Shown here in pieces: positions 23,431-35,709 of a stretch of DNA of 64,000 nt. The notes beneath the pieces were generated by a model. The model ran no database searches. It was not told where the DNA came from and was given only the letters and a program-made list of their open reading frames with translations. The stretch lies in NCBI RefSeq assembly GCF_050003625.1, contig NC_134400.1, positions 60,950,066 through 61,014,065 on the forward strand, in the 5' to 3' direction. A program made the translations under genes and the position numbers. Position 1 is the first letter of the stretch. The number at the start of each line of letters is the position of its first letter. Source of the stretch: Haematobia irritans (lineage: Eukaryota > Arthropoda > Insecta > Diptera > Muscidae).

Positions 23431-24735
23431 TTTTATACCCTCCACCATAGGATGGGGGTATATTAACTTTGTTATTCCGTTTGTAACACATCGAAATATT
23501 GCTCTAAGACCCCATAATGTATATATATTCTGGGTCGTGGTGAAATTCTGAGTCGATCTGAGCATGTCCGTCCGTCCGTCTGTTGAAATCACACTAACTT
23601 CCGAACGAAACAAGCTATCGTATTGCAAATGGGCCATATCGGTCCACTTTTACGTATGGCCCCCATATAAACGGACCCCCAAATTTGGCTTGAGATTGCT
23701 CTAAGAGAAGCAAATTTCATCCGATCGGGCTGAATTTTGGTACATGGTGTTAGTATATGGTCTCTAACAACCATGCCAAAATTGGTCCATATCGGTCCAC
23801 TTTTACGTATAGCCCCCATATAAACGGACCCCCAAATTTGGCTTGCGATTGCTCTAAGAGAAGCAAATTTCATCCGATCCGGCTGAAATTTGGTACATGG
23901 TGTTAGTATATGGTCTCTAACAACCATGCAAAAATTGGTCCACATCGGTCTATAATTATATATAGCCCCATATAAACCGATCCCCCGATTTGGCTTGCGG
24001 AGCCTCTAAGAGAACCAAATTTCATCCGATCTGGCTGAAATTTGGTACATTGTGTTGGTATATGTTCTCTAACAACCATGCAGAAATAGGTCCATATCGG
24101 TCCATAATTACATATAGCCCCCATATAAACCTATCCCTCGATTTGGCTTGCGGAGCCTCTAAGAGAAGCAAATTTAAGCCGATCCGGTTGAAATTTGCAA
24201 CGTGGTGTTAGTACAAGGCCGCTAATAACCATGCCAAAATTGGTCCATATCGGTCTATAGTTATATATAGCCGATCCACAATCACACAAAAATTGGTCCA
24301 TATCGGTTCATAATCATGCTTGCCACTCGAGCCAAAAAAAATCTACCAAAATTTTATTTTTATAGAAAACATTGTCAAAATGTTATTTCTATAAAAAATT
24401 TTGTCAAAATTTTATTTCTATAAAAAATTTTGTAAAATTTTATTTCTTTAGAAAATTTTTTCCAAATTTTATTTCGATAGAAAATTTTTTTATTTCTATA
24501 GAAAATTTTTTTCCAAATTTTAATCGGCCTTTTTTAGTTTAATATATACCACATATGGACTATGTGGTATATATTACGGTATTAGGAAGTTTTAAGATAC
24601 CTTGCCATCGGCAAGTGTTACCGCAGCCCAAGTAATTCGATTGTGGATGACAGTCTTCAGTAGAAGTTTCTACGCAATCCATGGTGGAGGGTACATAAGC
24701 TTCGGCCTGGCCGAACTTACGGCCGTATATACTAG
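23431..24735 (-). repeat. A153 element, reverse orientation
   Basis: Begins TTTTTATACCCTCCACCATA and ends in the GGCCTGGCCGAACTTACGGCC block. It has about four 153-bp units, the mini-me-like TA run, core and GTCC run (about 23521-23580), and an AT minisatellite (24336-24535). Confidence 0.85.
24336..24535. repeat. AT-rich minisatellite inside A153
   Basis: Units of about 30 bp built on AAAATTTTATTTCTATAGAAA are repeated about six times with small indels. The same block, inverted, is in the A153 copy starting at 49513 (about 49760-50130). Confidence 0.75.
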
Positions 24736-25003
24736 TTTTGGTAATGTGTTGTCTTTTTTGTAGCACCAAATATTTAAGTATCAAAAATAATTTTTTTGCG
24801 TGAGATTTCGGTCATTTGGCCCATAGTGCAATGGATCAATATATGGCGAGTAATGCTGTCATATGAACATTACGTAAATAGAAACGAATATTGTAGAAAT
24901 AAATAAAAGTGTAAAAATCAAATTATAAATTAATTTCACACTTAAAATAGACAAAAATTTAAGTTTTTAAGGGAGTTGGATTCATGAATTACGTTATAAT
25001 ATA

Positions 25004-25469
25004 CACTCAAAAAAAGTGAACTCTCTATTTCACTAAAGCCAATTTAACTTTATTTTAGTTCATGAAATTATTTTGTTTGGAGAATGTTTCCTTTCCTCTA
25101 ATATTTTGCATACGTTAGTTAAATGAACTAAAAAACGGGGGGAAAACATACACAAATAAAGATTTACTAAATTCGTACTTTTCACAAAATAGTTCAGAAT
25201 TTCTTAAACTTGTAAATTTTACCAATAATGCTGCTCCCATCATGAACTTCTTATGTCAGTAAAGACATCCTTGCAATTGGTAACTCCAATTTTTTCCTTC
25301 AAACTACAAAATTTTCTTTAACAAGTGAAAAAACTTAATTATGTCTAAAAATTTGTCTTGAATGTATCGAAAAATATTTACTTATTTTAGTGATATTGGC
25401 GTGATGCCAGCGTTTGTAATACTGTTTAGTTAAAATTTTATAAAATTAACCAAAAGTTTTCTTCCTGGA
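25004..25469. mobile_element. YR-Q element lacking its right end
   Basis: Starts CACTCAAAAAAAGTGAACTC after a TA and is colinear with 5900-6413. The match stops after AAGTTTTCTTCCTGG, before the terminal GGTTCACTG segment. Confidence 0.75.
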
Positions 25470-25985
25470 AAAAATTGCCAATTTTGGGATGAGACGAACT
25501 ATTATACTGCTTAACCCAAAGCAGCGATAAGAGATTAGAACGTATTCTTATTTGTTGTTTTATACCTCACATATAATAGGCTCGAAATGTATTGAACGTG
25601 GATTTGAAATCCCTTATTAATAGGTCAAATGACAATTGAAATCTAGTTAAAGTGGAGTTTGGAAATGTAATGTGAATGAGGTATTATAAGAAACAATGAA
25701 AAAAATTGGGAGAAGTCTAAAAAAATGTTACCACAGACAGAATGTACACGAAAAGAAAAAAAAAATCGTTTGGAAAACGGGTACCGAAAACGTTTTTCTT
25801 TTGTTAGAGTTTTTGAATTTCTTCGAAAATTTTAAACTTTTATCACCAAAAAAAAAATCGTTTGTTAAAATATGGTTATTTTTCAATAAAAAAATTCTTT
25901 TTGAACCAATACCACAGTCCATTTCGTTTATACCAAGTAATGTGGACGTACCAACCACTGCTCCACGATGCCCAAATAAATGTAT
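25470..25985. other. Unassigned DNA with a shared repeat block
   Basis: The segment 25790-25945 (TTGTTAGAGTTTTTGAATTT ... CAGTCCATTTCGTTTATACC) recurs near 32310-32445 and, inverted, near 35770-35880, so it belongs to the long YR-T family. Near 25960, CCACTGCTCCAC is a piece of the type-1 tRNA-like sequence. No gene seen. Confidence 0.45.
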
Positions 25986-26985
25986 GTTTCCGTTAAATAA
26001 AATTTGTTTAATCGGCTCGTGGGCGCCGCAAGCTATGCTATATAAATATAACTTATAACGATAATTTTTTATTGATGACTATAACAGCTACGTAGCCCAG
26101 TGGATAGTCTGTTTGTTTACAAACTGTATCTCGAATCTCCGTCCAGGCGAAAGGTAAAATTTAAAAAAATTATAAAATTGAATAATTTCTTCTACATTGT
26201 TTGTATTACAGAATAAGTTGCTAAGAACTCCTCGTGGAAGTGAGAAAGATGTGAGGGAGAATGCAGTTAGCCAGAATAGATTGTTTTTGTTTTTAGTTAG
26301 TCTTTATGAAATTGTCCTAGAAAAGAATAAACGTTTATCACAAAATTATAGACTTTTCTTCCAAATAAACTCCCTTACAGCGAAAAGCAAAGGGGAAACA
26401 ATCTTTGTTTGTCTACAATTTCGTTTGAGAGGAAAGAATTATTTTTTTTGCATGTACACAGTCTCACACAAGTTTACATACCCCTGAGTTTTTACCTCTT
26501 AACTAAACCTGTTTCTTGTTGTTGTTTATAACCCACACCAAAAAAATTTTCTTGAAAATTAACAAATACTTTGTTTTTTAAATTAATTTACTAAAACTAA
26601 GGATATATATGTATATTTTTTAAAATTTTATTATTTAAAGAAAATATAAATTTTTTAACCATATGTAAACTTGTATGAGACTGTGTAGGTGTCTTTTTCG
26701 GAAAAAAAATGTTTTATATTACAGATAAAGGTGCTAAGAACTAAAAAAAAATGTTGAAGTGAGAAAGATATGATGGAAAATGCAATTAGCCAGAAAAGAT
26801 TTTTTTTTTTTGAGTTTTTATGAAATTGTTTTTACAACCTGAAAAACATTCAACGTTTATCACAAAAAAAGTATATACTTTTCTTCCAAACAAACTTCTT
26901 TACAGCGAAAAGCAAAGGGGAAACGATATTTGTGTATCTAAAATTTCGTTTGGGAGGAAAGAACTATTTTTTTACGTGTAGGTTT
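25986..26985 (+). repeat. YR-T-derived sequence with an internal direct duplication
   Basis: It carries the TCGGCTCGTGGGCGCCGCAA block, a type-2 tRNA-like stretch (about 26085-26150) and the TTTGTATTACAG segment. A block of about 250 bp at 26205-26456 (GTGCTAAGAACT-like start, AGCGAAAAGCAAAGGGGAAA end) is repeated at 26715-26985 in diverged form. A Tc1-like MITE lies between the copies. No gene seen. Confidence 0.5.
26457..26685. mobile_element. Tc1-like MITE (229 bp)
   Basis: CACAGTCTCACACAAGTTTA at the left is inverted at the right (TAAACTTGTATGAGACTGTG), with TA on both sides (26455-26456, 26686-26687). The AAGTTTACATACCCC motif after the terminus is typical of Tc1-like inverted repeats. 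No coding potential. Confidence 0.8.
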
Positions 26986-28396
26986 AGTGCTGGCTTAATT
27001 TTTGTGAATAGCCAGAAGTCAAACTTCAAACTTGACCTTATGCAGACTAAACCCTAATTTGTACTAAATTTCAACACCATTGATCAAATTTGATGACTGT
27101 ACCGTAATTACAACAGACAGACGGAATAACGAACATCTTTACAAAGACATAGGATTTCTCCATGATCAAGGATGTTTATAAATTATTATCGTTATTTTGT
27201 TGTGATTTAATGGGAAACTTATTCTCTCCCCATCCTCTGGGGATGAATACGTTTTTTTTTCAGTGTTCTCAATGGACTTGAGAGACTTAAGAGACCCATA
27301 TTTTCGTTATTATTAAGATGGTAAAAAGTATGTTCTAATGTCGTTCATAAATTGCAGATGCCGTCCATATGACTATTACTTTAGATTTAATAGCCAACCA
27401 TTTCCAAGGTGTTTGAAGTTCCCATAAATTGATATCTCACCAAAATTACAATTTTGAAAAGACTCGAAGTCTATGTGTCCACATCAGTTAGATAATTCCT
27501 CTGAATTTGGCTTTCATAAAAGTTGAATAGTTCCATTGCTTGTCCGTCCCATTGTGTCATGTATGAAATCATATCGTATTTTATATTTTTCTGGTTCTTC
27601 CAACTTTAATTGATCGCCGTGTATGCCATCGGCTTTGTATGTCCTCGCTTGGAATGTTGTGGTCTCATGGACATCCATTGTGCCAATTTAAGGGAAATGT
27701 ATCGTATCTATAAACATTCATGCCATCAATGATTTACATTTATGCATACAATAGGAAAATATGGGCATTCGACAACAATTGAAATATGGCACGATAAACA
27801 ATCTCCTTAAGGAGCATTGCAATCACAGCTTGGAGTTCTTCAGTGTTTTGCCATACGACAAAGTGCAACAGACACCTTCTGAACTGATACACGCCACAAG
27901 CGAACTTCGCACGTCGGAGACATACCCACGGTAAGGTAGAACCCAGAACAACTAAACCGCCGAAACTCAGAACAACGAAAGAATACAGAACACAACGTTA
28001 CAATTATAAAAATGAGGTGTGATCACAGATCGCATCTCTGGTCACAGCACATCAACAATAATGGCATCCAGACATTAATGCACCATTCTTGTTGCAGACT
28101 CTTCTCCAAGGTGTCTTCTGGTACAACACGATTCGATGTACAACACCTCAACCAAACCGCACTAACAAGAGACTTTGTTCCCAACCAAAAGCATCTGCAG
28201 CATTTCAAATACTTCTCACACAGTCGATGGATAGCAGAAGAGGGACACTGACATTTCATAGTAGACAAACCATTTATGCGATGAGTTAGAATATTTGTGC
28301 TTAAAGTTAATTTTTTTCGAAAATGAATTTGTCATCGAATTATGATGTAACATAACTGCTGGTATTGATAAGTGAAAAGACGAGTGCGGTTTCACA
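26986..28396. other. No recognised gene
   Basis: Comparatively repeat-poor DNA. Open frames of about 80 codons at 28012-28268 on both strands have no domain I recognise. I see no promoter, splice chain or terminal repeats. Confidence 0.5.
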
Positions 28397-28442
28397 ATCA
28401 ACTGAATAGTCTAAGTGAGTCTAAAATAACGGGCTGCCACAC
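28397..28442 (+). repeat. SINE/LINE tail fragment
   Basis: TGAATAGTCTAAGTGAGTCT followed by CGGGCTGCCAC matches the 3' UTR of the LINE family (sense strand) and the tail of the tRNA-derived SINE. Confidence 0.6.
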
Positions 28443-29368
28443 TGCAAAAAAATATTGTTGTGAGGCCAAAGTTTTCATGTCCCAAATATGTCAAGCTCAA
28501 ATTTAACCCTTTTGTAGCAAAATAATTAGTGTAAAGCAAAATAATTAGTGTAAAGGTGAGTATTAAGTTCGAGTTTAGCCGCTAATTTTCACTAAAGTGA
28601 AAACTAAATCAGTAAAAAAAGTCATAAAATTATACATATTTGTTGCAGATTTCATTATAACTTGATGGGGAATATTCCAAAGCAAATTTTCACAAAGTTT
28701 GTATTCCCTAAAATGGAGTAATAAAGAAAAGTAATCGTGAAAAAATTACGATTTTAGCGGCTAAACACGAACTTAATACCCACCTTAAAGACAAAATCGT
28801 TGGAACCAAGCAAGCTGTTTTTCAATGCACTATTCCTAATATAACTTAGGATGCACCTGTACATATTCGGTTTCGAATTATTCAATTTAATGTCGTACTT
28901 AGAAACAATATCAACTAAACAAAATTCAAAAATTATTTGATGAGGAATGTGGTAATTCCGAAACGGCCGTCCACACAACCATCTTGCAGTCTACAGGTCT
29001 TTGCCCAATTAAATTTGACAAACATAGTTTTCCTCTGTTGGTTAAGATAATCTTGCAGATTAGTCAATGCATGGTTTTAAGCTGAAATCAAAACAACAAT
29101 TATTATTTAAAATTATTAAATTTTTAATTGGATCAATAAATTGTTTAATTGGTGTCGGTGATTGATATAATCAATTCCATGATTAAAGCTATCTCAATTG
29201 AAACTGAATTGGATAAATTATTTTTGTGACTGAAATCAAAAAATATGTTTTTTCCAGTAGTGAGAGAAAAGAGAGAGAACGGTTAGAGAAAATGATATCA
29301 TATTTGCACAGTGCAAATAATCATGTCTGTTCTGCACCCTCAAAAAATCATGTATATTTTCAAGCATA
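28443..29368. other. No recognised gene; YR-L-like patch
   Basis: At about 29100-29225, AATTGGATCAAT and related motifs in both orientations resemble YR-L arms, but no termini are clear. The rest is AT-rich, with TTAGCCGCTAA-like motifs at 28575 and 28752. Confidence 0.4.
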
Positions 29369-29912
29369 CACTGTTAGAAAAATATGTTTTTCATATGTTC
29401 CGATATAAACAAAATGTGTTTCGGGCACAATTTTTAAACACAATATATTTAAGTGCCAACATGTAATGTTCCTAAACTAACACTAAATGTTTGGGACACA
29501 TATGTTAATATGTTAAAATATATTATGTTTGGGGTATGAATGTTTCATAAAAATAATATGTGTGAATGTAAACATATATAAATTTACAAATTTCGAGCAA
29601 ACATATATATGTTTACAATTTCTGTGAAACGGTTGTATGTTGTTTCGGAAAACTGCTTTATGATAAGGCCAAAAATTTTATATGCTTAAGTCTAAATATT
29701 ATTTAATTTGAATATTAGAATGAGTATTCGGAGTAAAGAGAATAGACATTCGGAACCAAGAGCATAGAGATTTGAAAAAAACAGCATGTGTTTTCGCCTT
29801 GAGAGGAGAATTTTATGTATGTGGGGACTGTAAATTTTTAATAACCCACATTTCGAAGTTTCATTATAAAAATTTAATATAGTATAAATGTCTAAATTGC
29901 AAAAAAAAATTG

Positions 29913-29990
29913 GTTCGGTCGGAGCAAGAATTGAACCCACGACCCTTTGCATGCAAGGCAGACATGCTAACCACTGCTCCACGTGGCCAA
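29913..29990 (-). repeat. tRNA-like sequence (type 1)
   Basis: The complement reads GTGGAGCAGTGGTTAGCATG (A-box region), then GGGTCGTGGGTTCAATTC (B-box region). It resembles the SINE head at 6865 and 48497 but sits inside a YR-T element. The inverted partner is at about 35347-35425. The stems are imperfect and it is not called as a functional tRNA gene. Confidence 0.55.
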
Positions 29991-30090
29991 CAAATGTATG
30001 TTTCTTTTAAATAATGTTATGTTTGCATGGGCTCGTGGGCGCTGCAAAGTATGCTATATAAATGTAACTTGTAACGATAATTGTCCACTG

Positions 30091-31513
30091 CACCCAGAAA
30101 AAAGTGCCTTCGAAACTAAAGGAAAAAATTTTCATCAATATAGTTTATCCATTTTATTTCCATTAAGGTAAATTTTTGTGAAAATAATAAAATTTACTCG
30201 TTTCAGTAAAAAAATCCTAAACTGTAAGCAGTTAGGAATAGTTCATTAACTATAATAAGGCATGGAATTTTACTCATACTATTTTCTTCGCTGGGTATAA
30301 GAATTTACTACTGAAAAAGAAAATTTTATTCACCGATAACAAAGCATTCGTAAAAATAAACAAAAACCGAACTAAAACCAAGTTTCCTCAAAATTAGTAA
30401 AATTTCTTATAAAATGATAATTGCGACTTCCTTTATAATAGAAAGTTTTTCATACATACGAACAACACTTGGCATAGAAAAATATTTTAGTTCATTCGTA
30501 CTAAGAAGTATGCAATCCTTTCAAAACTTAAGGAAACACACTTGTTAGAATATAGGAAATTTTCCTAAATTTCTATTGTCTACCTGTAATCGATACCTGT
30601 CATCGTAATCGATGTGTTTGCGCGTGGGTGTAATCGATATATTTGCGCGTCGGTTGTTTTTTTAGTTGGAATCGCGTTGTTTCTGAGAGATTGTTAAAAA
30701 ATAATATGGTAAAATAATATAATAAATAACAAATAAAATATATAAAATATTTGTTATTTTAAATTAGTGAGAAAAAATTTCGTTTTTTAAATAAATCTAT
30801 CAATGTTCGTGATAGTGTATAAAGAAAGAAAACACCAGCAGAATAACAACCCTTTCATTTGTCTTCATTTTGGAATCTTCAATTATCAGGTAATATTCAG
30901 TGACGCTAACCTTTTGCAACAAAAATGTTTTATGATTTTTTATATTTGTAGGTATTGAAATTGTAAATGGAGGACAAAATCGTTAGGCAGCAACTTATTA
31001 AAAGTGAAAAGTACGAGAAGAAAAAGTGCCTTTTTTAGTTGATAATATCACACGGAAATTGGAAATAGTGGAATAATAAACTAATATATCAAAGAGATTC
31101 GATGCTGTTGATTCTTAATAAATATATTCAATATACTAATAAAACATGTCTTTTATTGAAGATAAAATTGCTTATAGAAATAAATAAAATTGTATTTAAA
31201 AACGAAGGTAAGCAGTTCTAATTATGAAGTAAAAGTTTTACCACAAATGTGTAAGATTTGTCGAAATGAATGAAAAAATGTCAATAAAATCATTCCATAT
31301 ATGAATTCAAATTAGTTAAATTTTTTCATTCTGTAGTATAGTGGTATATAAATATAGGAAAATGTTAACTAATATATGGAATGCATTATTCCTAATTTCT
31401 ACGAAAATCACATCGTTCAAACAAATAAAAATGTCTTTGGCGCTATACGAAGTTCAACTTTCTTCACAATAAGTTCATTTTAACTTAAAGAAGGGGTCAC
31501 TTTTTTCTGGGTG
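30091..31513 (+). mobile_element. YR-H element, complete reference copy (1423 bp)
   Basis: CACCCAGAAAAAAGTG at the left and its inverse CACTTTTTTCTGGGTG at the right, flanked by TG on both sides (30089-30090, 31514-31515), inserted in a YR-T. The interior has no long frame. It does contain an intron-like stretch at 30890-30951, with CAG|GTAATA donor, CTAAC branch-like motif and TTTGTAG acceptor, followed by a short frame starting MEDKIVRQQLIKSEK. Other copies: 10188-13613 and 48971-56459. Confidence 0.85.
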
Positions 31514-31525
31514 TGGTGACTATAA

Positions 31526-31600
31526 CTACTACGTAGCCCAGTGGCTAGTGTGTTGGCTTTCAAGCTGTATGGGCCTCGGTTCGATTCTCCGCCCAGGCGA
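31526..31600 (+). repeat. tRNA-like sequence (type 2)
   Basis: GTAGCCCAGTGGCTAG (A box) and CTCGGTTCGATTCTCC (B box), about 45 bp apart. This is the best-preserved copy of this tRNA-like module. The interposed anticodon-arm region does not fold cleanly. Confidence 0.5.
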
Positions 31601-31907
31601 AAGGTAAAATTAAAAAAAAAAATTATAAAATTGAATAATTTCTTCAACATTATTTGTATTGCAGAAAAAGGTGCCAAGAACTAAAAATTTCGTGGAAGTG
31701 AAAATTATGTGAGGGAATGATCACAATCTTCTTTGGGGAAAATTCTTCCAAGCATATAATATTTTTGGGCTCAAAATGCTTCCAAACATATAATATGTTC
31801 ACATAAAACAAAAATATTAATATTTCGGCAGTATCCAATAATATATGTGCTTCCTGCAAAATATGTTTGGAACATATGTTAAAGAAGCGATTTTTTTTGA
31901 GGGTGTA

Positions 31908-32484
31908 TATATTTTCTGGATTTTTTGGGCCAAAAAAATATTGTTTGTATTGTTCAAATCTATTACGTTTCACCTTAGGCACACAGGTAGAAAAAAATTT
32001 TAATGAAATTTTCTTTGTATGTAGATATTTTTAATCCAAACATTGGACTGAAGGTTGATGAAGTGCCCCAAAGTAGGCAAAAACAATTCAATCGGCTGGT
32101 AAGGTTATGGCAACGGTTTTTTGGGATTTCAAAGGTATTTTATTGATTGACTATCTGCAAAAGGGTAAAACAATACTATTGCAACCTTTTGGATAAGTTT
32201 TAAATGCAATAGTGCTAAATGCTAGTAAAAAAACTGTTCACGCCTAAATAAATTTATGTGAATATTATAAAATTATTTATGTATGTTTATACTCGAACCC
32301 ACGTTCTTCTTTTGTTAGAGTTTTTGAATTCCTTCGAAAATTTTAAACTTTTATAACAAAAACAGTTTTTTGTTACACAAATGTTATTTTTGCAATAAAA
32401 AATAATAATTTATAAAAAGCTCAGTCCATTTCGTTTATATCAGACTGTAAATCTTTAATAACCCACATTTCGAAGTTTAATTAT
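31908..32484. other. Unassigned repeat-derived DNA containing a mariner fragment
   Basis: The part from about 32195 to 32484 recurs inverted at 35712-35990 inside the long YR-T element, so this stretch is a remnant of the same family. The B153 starting at 32485 interrupts it. Confidence 0.5.
32040..32205 (+). pseudogene. Fragment of a mariner transposase of another subfamily
   Basis: Reading through, the minimum legible stretch is AKTIQSAGKVMATVFWDFKG followed by ILLIDYLQKGKTI. This is the segment between the first and second catalytic Asp of mariner transposases. It differs clearly from the Himar1-like copies (SAGKLLASVFRDAYGII). An in-frame stop follows WTEG at its start, and neither the catalytic residues nor terminal repeats are visible, so it is a short fossil. 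Confidence 0.8.
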
Positions 32485-34668
32485 AACAAGTAAGGAAAGT
32501 CTAAAGTCGGGCGGGGCCGACTATATTATACCCTGCACCACTTTGTAGATCTAAATTTTCGATACCATATCACATCCGTCAAATGTGTTGGAGGCTATAT
32601 ATAAAGGTTTGTCCCAAATACATTTAAATATCACTCGATCTGGACAGAATTTGATAGACTTCTACAAAATCTATAGACTCAAAATTTAAGTCGGCTAATG
32701 GACTACGGTGGAACACAATGTTAGTAAAAAAAAATATGGGAAACATTGAAATCTGAAGCAATTTTAAGGAAACTTCGCAAAAGTTTATTTATGATTTATT
32801 GCTCGATATATATGTATTAGAAGTTTAGGAAAATTAGAGTCATTTTTACAACTTTTCGACTAAGCAGTGGCGATTTTATAAGGAAAATGTTGGTATTTTG
32901 ACAATTTTTGTCCAAATCAGAAAAACATATATATGGGAGCTATATCTAAATCTGAACCGATTTCAACCTAATTTGGCACGCATAGCAACAATGTTAATTG
33001 TACTCCATGTGCAAAATTTCAACTAAATCGGAGCGAAAAATTGGCCTCTGTGGTCATATGAGTGTAAATCGGGAGAAAGCTATATATGGGAGATATATAT
33101 AAATCTGAACCGATTTCAACCAAATTTGGCACGCATAATTACAATGCTAATTCTTCTCCCTGTGCAAAATTTCAACTAAATCGGAGCAAAAAATTGGCCT
33201 CTGTGGTCATATGAGTGTAAATCGGGCGAAAGCTATATATGGGAGCTATATCTAAATCTGAACCGATTTGGCTGATATTTTGCAAGTTTTTCGAGACTCA
33301 TTAAATATTCGGATGTACGGAATTTGAGGAAGGTCGGTTGATATACACGCCAATTATGACCAGATCGGTGAAAAATATATATGGCAGCCATATCTAAATC
33401 TGAACCGATTTTTTCCAAAATCAATAGGGATCGTCTTTGAGCCGAAACAGGACCCTGTACCAAATTTTAGCACAATCGGACTAAAACTGCGAGCTGTACT
33501 TTGCACACAAAAATACATCAACAGACAGACAGACACACGCTCACAAAAAATCGCTTCTGTAACATATACTCCCAAACATATTTTGCTTCAAGCATATACA
33601 TTTTTGGGTATTGCCCAAACAATTATATGTTTGATCTCTTCCAATATATAATATGTTTGAAAGCATATTAGTCTAAACAATATATGTTTGGGTAGTCTAA
33701 CTTTCAAACATTTTGTATTTTTGCATCCAAATTCAATAATGTTGTCTTCCAAAAAACAATATGTTATTATGTGAACATATAATATGTTTGGAAGCATTTT
33801 GCACCCAAAAATATTATATGCTTAAAAAAATTCTCCCAAACAATATTGTGCTCAAAATTTTAGTTATTTATTAATATATTTACAATCATGACGAATTATG
33901 AAAATAAACAGGTAATATAGGTGCTAACAACATAGGTTTTCGACCTGAATGCTCAAAATTTTGTTTCTGCCCAATTGTATATTCCCCCACATCTTTCTCA
34001 CTTCCACGAGATTTTTTAGTTCTTAGCACCTTTTTCTGTAATACAAACATTGTAGAAGAAATTACTCAATTGTATGATTTTTTTTATTTTAATTTTACCT
34101 TTTGCCGGACGGGGATTCGAACAGCGGACCACACAGTTTGTAAGGATCAAAGAAGTAGCTGATCAATTGCCCAAGGAAAAATAAAATGTTAATTTTGTAA
34201 TAACAAGCAACAACCACCAACTTAATTCAATATCGCTCCCTGTTAAATAGCGCTCCAAGCTACTAAACACATATATGTTTATAGGCCATTTCTAAATTAA
34301 TATATGTTTGCATCCAAACATTTTATATTTACAAACATTTTATGTCCCAAACATAATATGTTCTAACATATTAACATATATGTCCCAAACATGTTATGCT
34401 AGTTTATGAACATTATATGCTTGCACTCAAAAATATTGTGTTTAAAAATTTTGTTCCAAACATATAATGTTTATAGCCAAACATATGAAAAACAGCCTTT
34501 TTCATCCGTGCAGACAGACAGACGGACATCGCTAAATCGACTCAGAATTTAATTCTAAGACGATCGGTATACTAAACGATGGGTCTCAGACTTTTCCTTC
34601 TTGGCGTTACATACAAATGCACAAACTTATTATACCCTGTACCACAGTAGTGGTGAAGGGTATAAAAA
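32485..34668 (+). repeat. B153 element with nested YR-T
   Basis: Starts AACAAGTAAGGAAAGTCTAA and ends GTGGTGAAGGGTATAAAAA. 153-bp units with GGGAGCTATATCTAAATCTG recur. A YR-T copy is inserted in its CAGACAGA run at 33536-34510. Confidence 0.85.
33536..34510 (-). mobile_element. YR-T element, short form (975 bp)
   Basis: Starts CACGCTCACAAAAAATCGC and ends TTTTTCATCCGTG, flanked by CA on both sides (33534-33535, 34511-34512). The target is the CAGACAGA run of a B153, which resumes right after. Inverted relative to 10993-11976 and nearly identical to 36484-37459. Confidence 0.88.
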
Positions 34669-34697
34669 TGTAATATAGTATAAATATAAATGTGATT

Positions 34698-34860
34698 TTC
34701 TTTAAATTTTGCACAAGAGGTTCGTTTTATAGTATCGTTAGTTGTGCCAAATTTGGTTGAAATCGGTTCAGATTTAGATATAGCTCTCATATATATCTTT
34801 CGACCGATTTACTCTCATATGACCACGGAGGCCAAAGTTCTACGTGTGGGAGTATAACTG
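34698..34860 (-). repeat. B153 fragment
   Basis: The complement contains one B153 unit (ATATATGAGAGCTATATCTA, AATCTGAACCGATTTCAACC). No termini. Confidence 0.7.
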
Positions 34861-35346
34861 TGGCCTCCTCAAAAAAAAAAATCGCTTCTCTAACATATGT
34901 TCCAAACATATTTTGCAGGAAGTACATCTATTATTGGATATTGTCGAAATATTAATATGTTTGTTTTATGTGAACATATTATATGTTTGGAAGCATTTTG
35001 AGATCAAAAATATTATATGCTTGGAAGAAATTTCCCCTAAGAAGATTGTGCTCATTCCCTGACATAATTTTCACTTCCACGAAATTTTTTAGTTCTTGGC
35101 ACCTTTTTCTGTATTGCAAATAATGTTGAAGAAATTATTCAATTTTATAAATTTTTTTAAATTTTACCTTTCACCTGGACGGAGAATCGAAGCGGGGACC
35201 ATACAATTTGTAAGCCAACACACTACCCACTGGGCTACGTAGCTGTTATAGTCATCAGTAGACAATTATCCTTATAATTTACATAGTTTGCAGCGCCCAC
35301 GAGCCCATGCAAACATAACATTATTTAACAGAAACATACATTTGTT

Positions 35347-35425
35347 GGTCACGTGGAGCAGTGGTTAGCATGTCTGCCTTGCATGCAAAGGGTCGTGGGT
35401 TCAATCCCTGCTCCGACCGAACACC
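35347..35425 (+). repeat. tRNA-like sequence (type 1)
   Basis: GTGGAGCAGTGGTTAGCATG and GTCGTGGGTTCAATCCCTG give A- and B-box matches. The sequence is almost identical to the minus-strand copy at 29913-29990. Confidence 0.55.
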
Positions 35426-35459
35426 ATTTTTTTTAATTTACACATTTATATATATACTA

Positions 35460-35709
35460 CACCCAGAGAAGGAATATGATCACCTCAACCATGTTTCAAG
35501 AGCAAAATGTTATTTTTGAATGGTGACCATGTAACATGTTTGTCGCAACCATGTTATTTTCTCGGAGGTTATGTGTCTGATTTCGGCAAGCATATTATTT
35601 TTGGCGAGAAAAGAACATTTTTGCCATAAACATGTTACATGGTCACCATCCAAAAATAACATTTTGCTCTTGAAACATGGTTGAGGTGATCATATTCCTT
35701 CTCTGCGTG
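35460..35709. mobile_element. YR-P element, complete (250 bp)
   Basis: About 60 bp of near-perfect inverted terminal repeat starting CACCCAGAGAAGGAATATGA, closing with CTTCTCTGCGTG, flanked by TA on both sides (35458-35459, 35710-35711). The motif ACATGGTCACC and its inverse lie inside. A 250-bp copy is at 43783-44032 and a 91-bp deleted one at 57547-57637. Confidence 0.88.

Larger units (their letters stand above)
29369..31905 (+). mobile_element. Long YR-T element carrying two tRNA-like sequences and a nested YR-H
   Basis: Starts CACTGTTAGAAAAATATG and ends GAGGGTG, with TA on both sides (29367-29368, 31906-31907). The arms are AACATAT-rich. The interior has a unique block (29700-29910), a type-1 tRNA-like sequence, the GGCTCGTGGGCGC block, a YR-H insertion, and a type-2 tRNA-like sequence. 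It pairs in inverted orientation with 34866-37841. Confidence 0.65.

Noticed and set aside
29913..29990. Functional tRNA gene
   Set aside because: A and B boxes match, but acceptor and T stems do not pair properly and the sequence is repeated within transposons.
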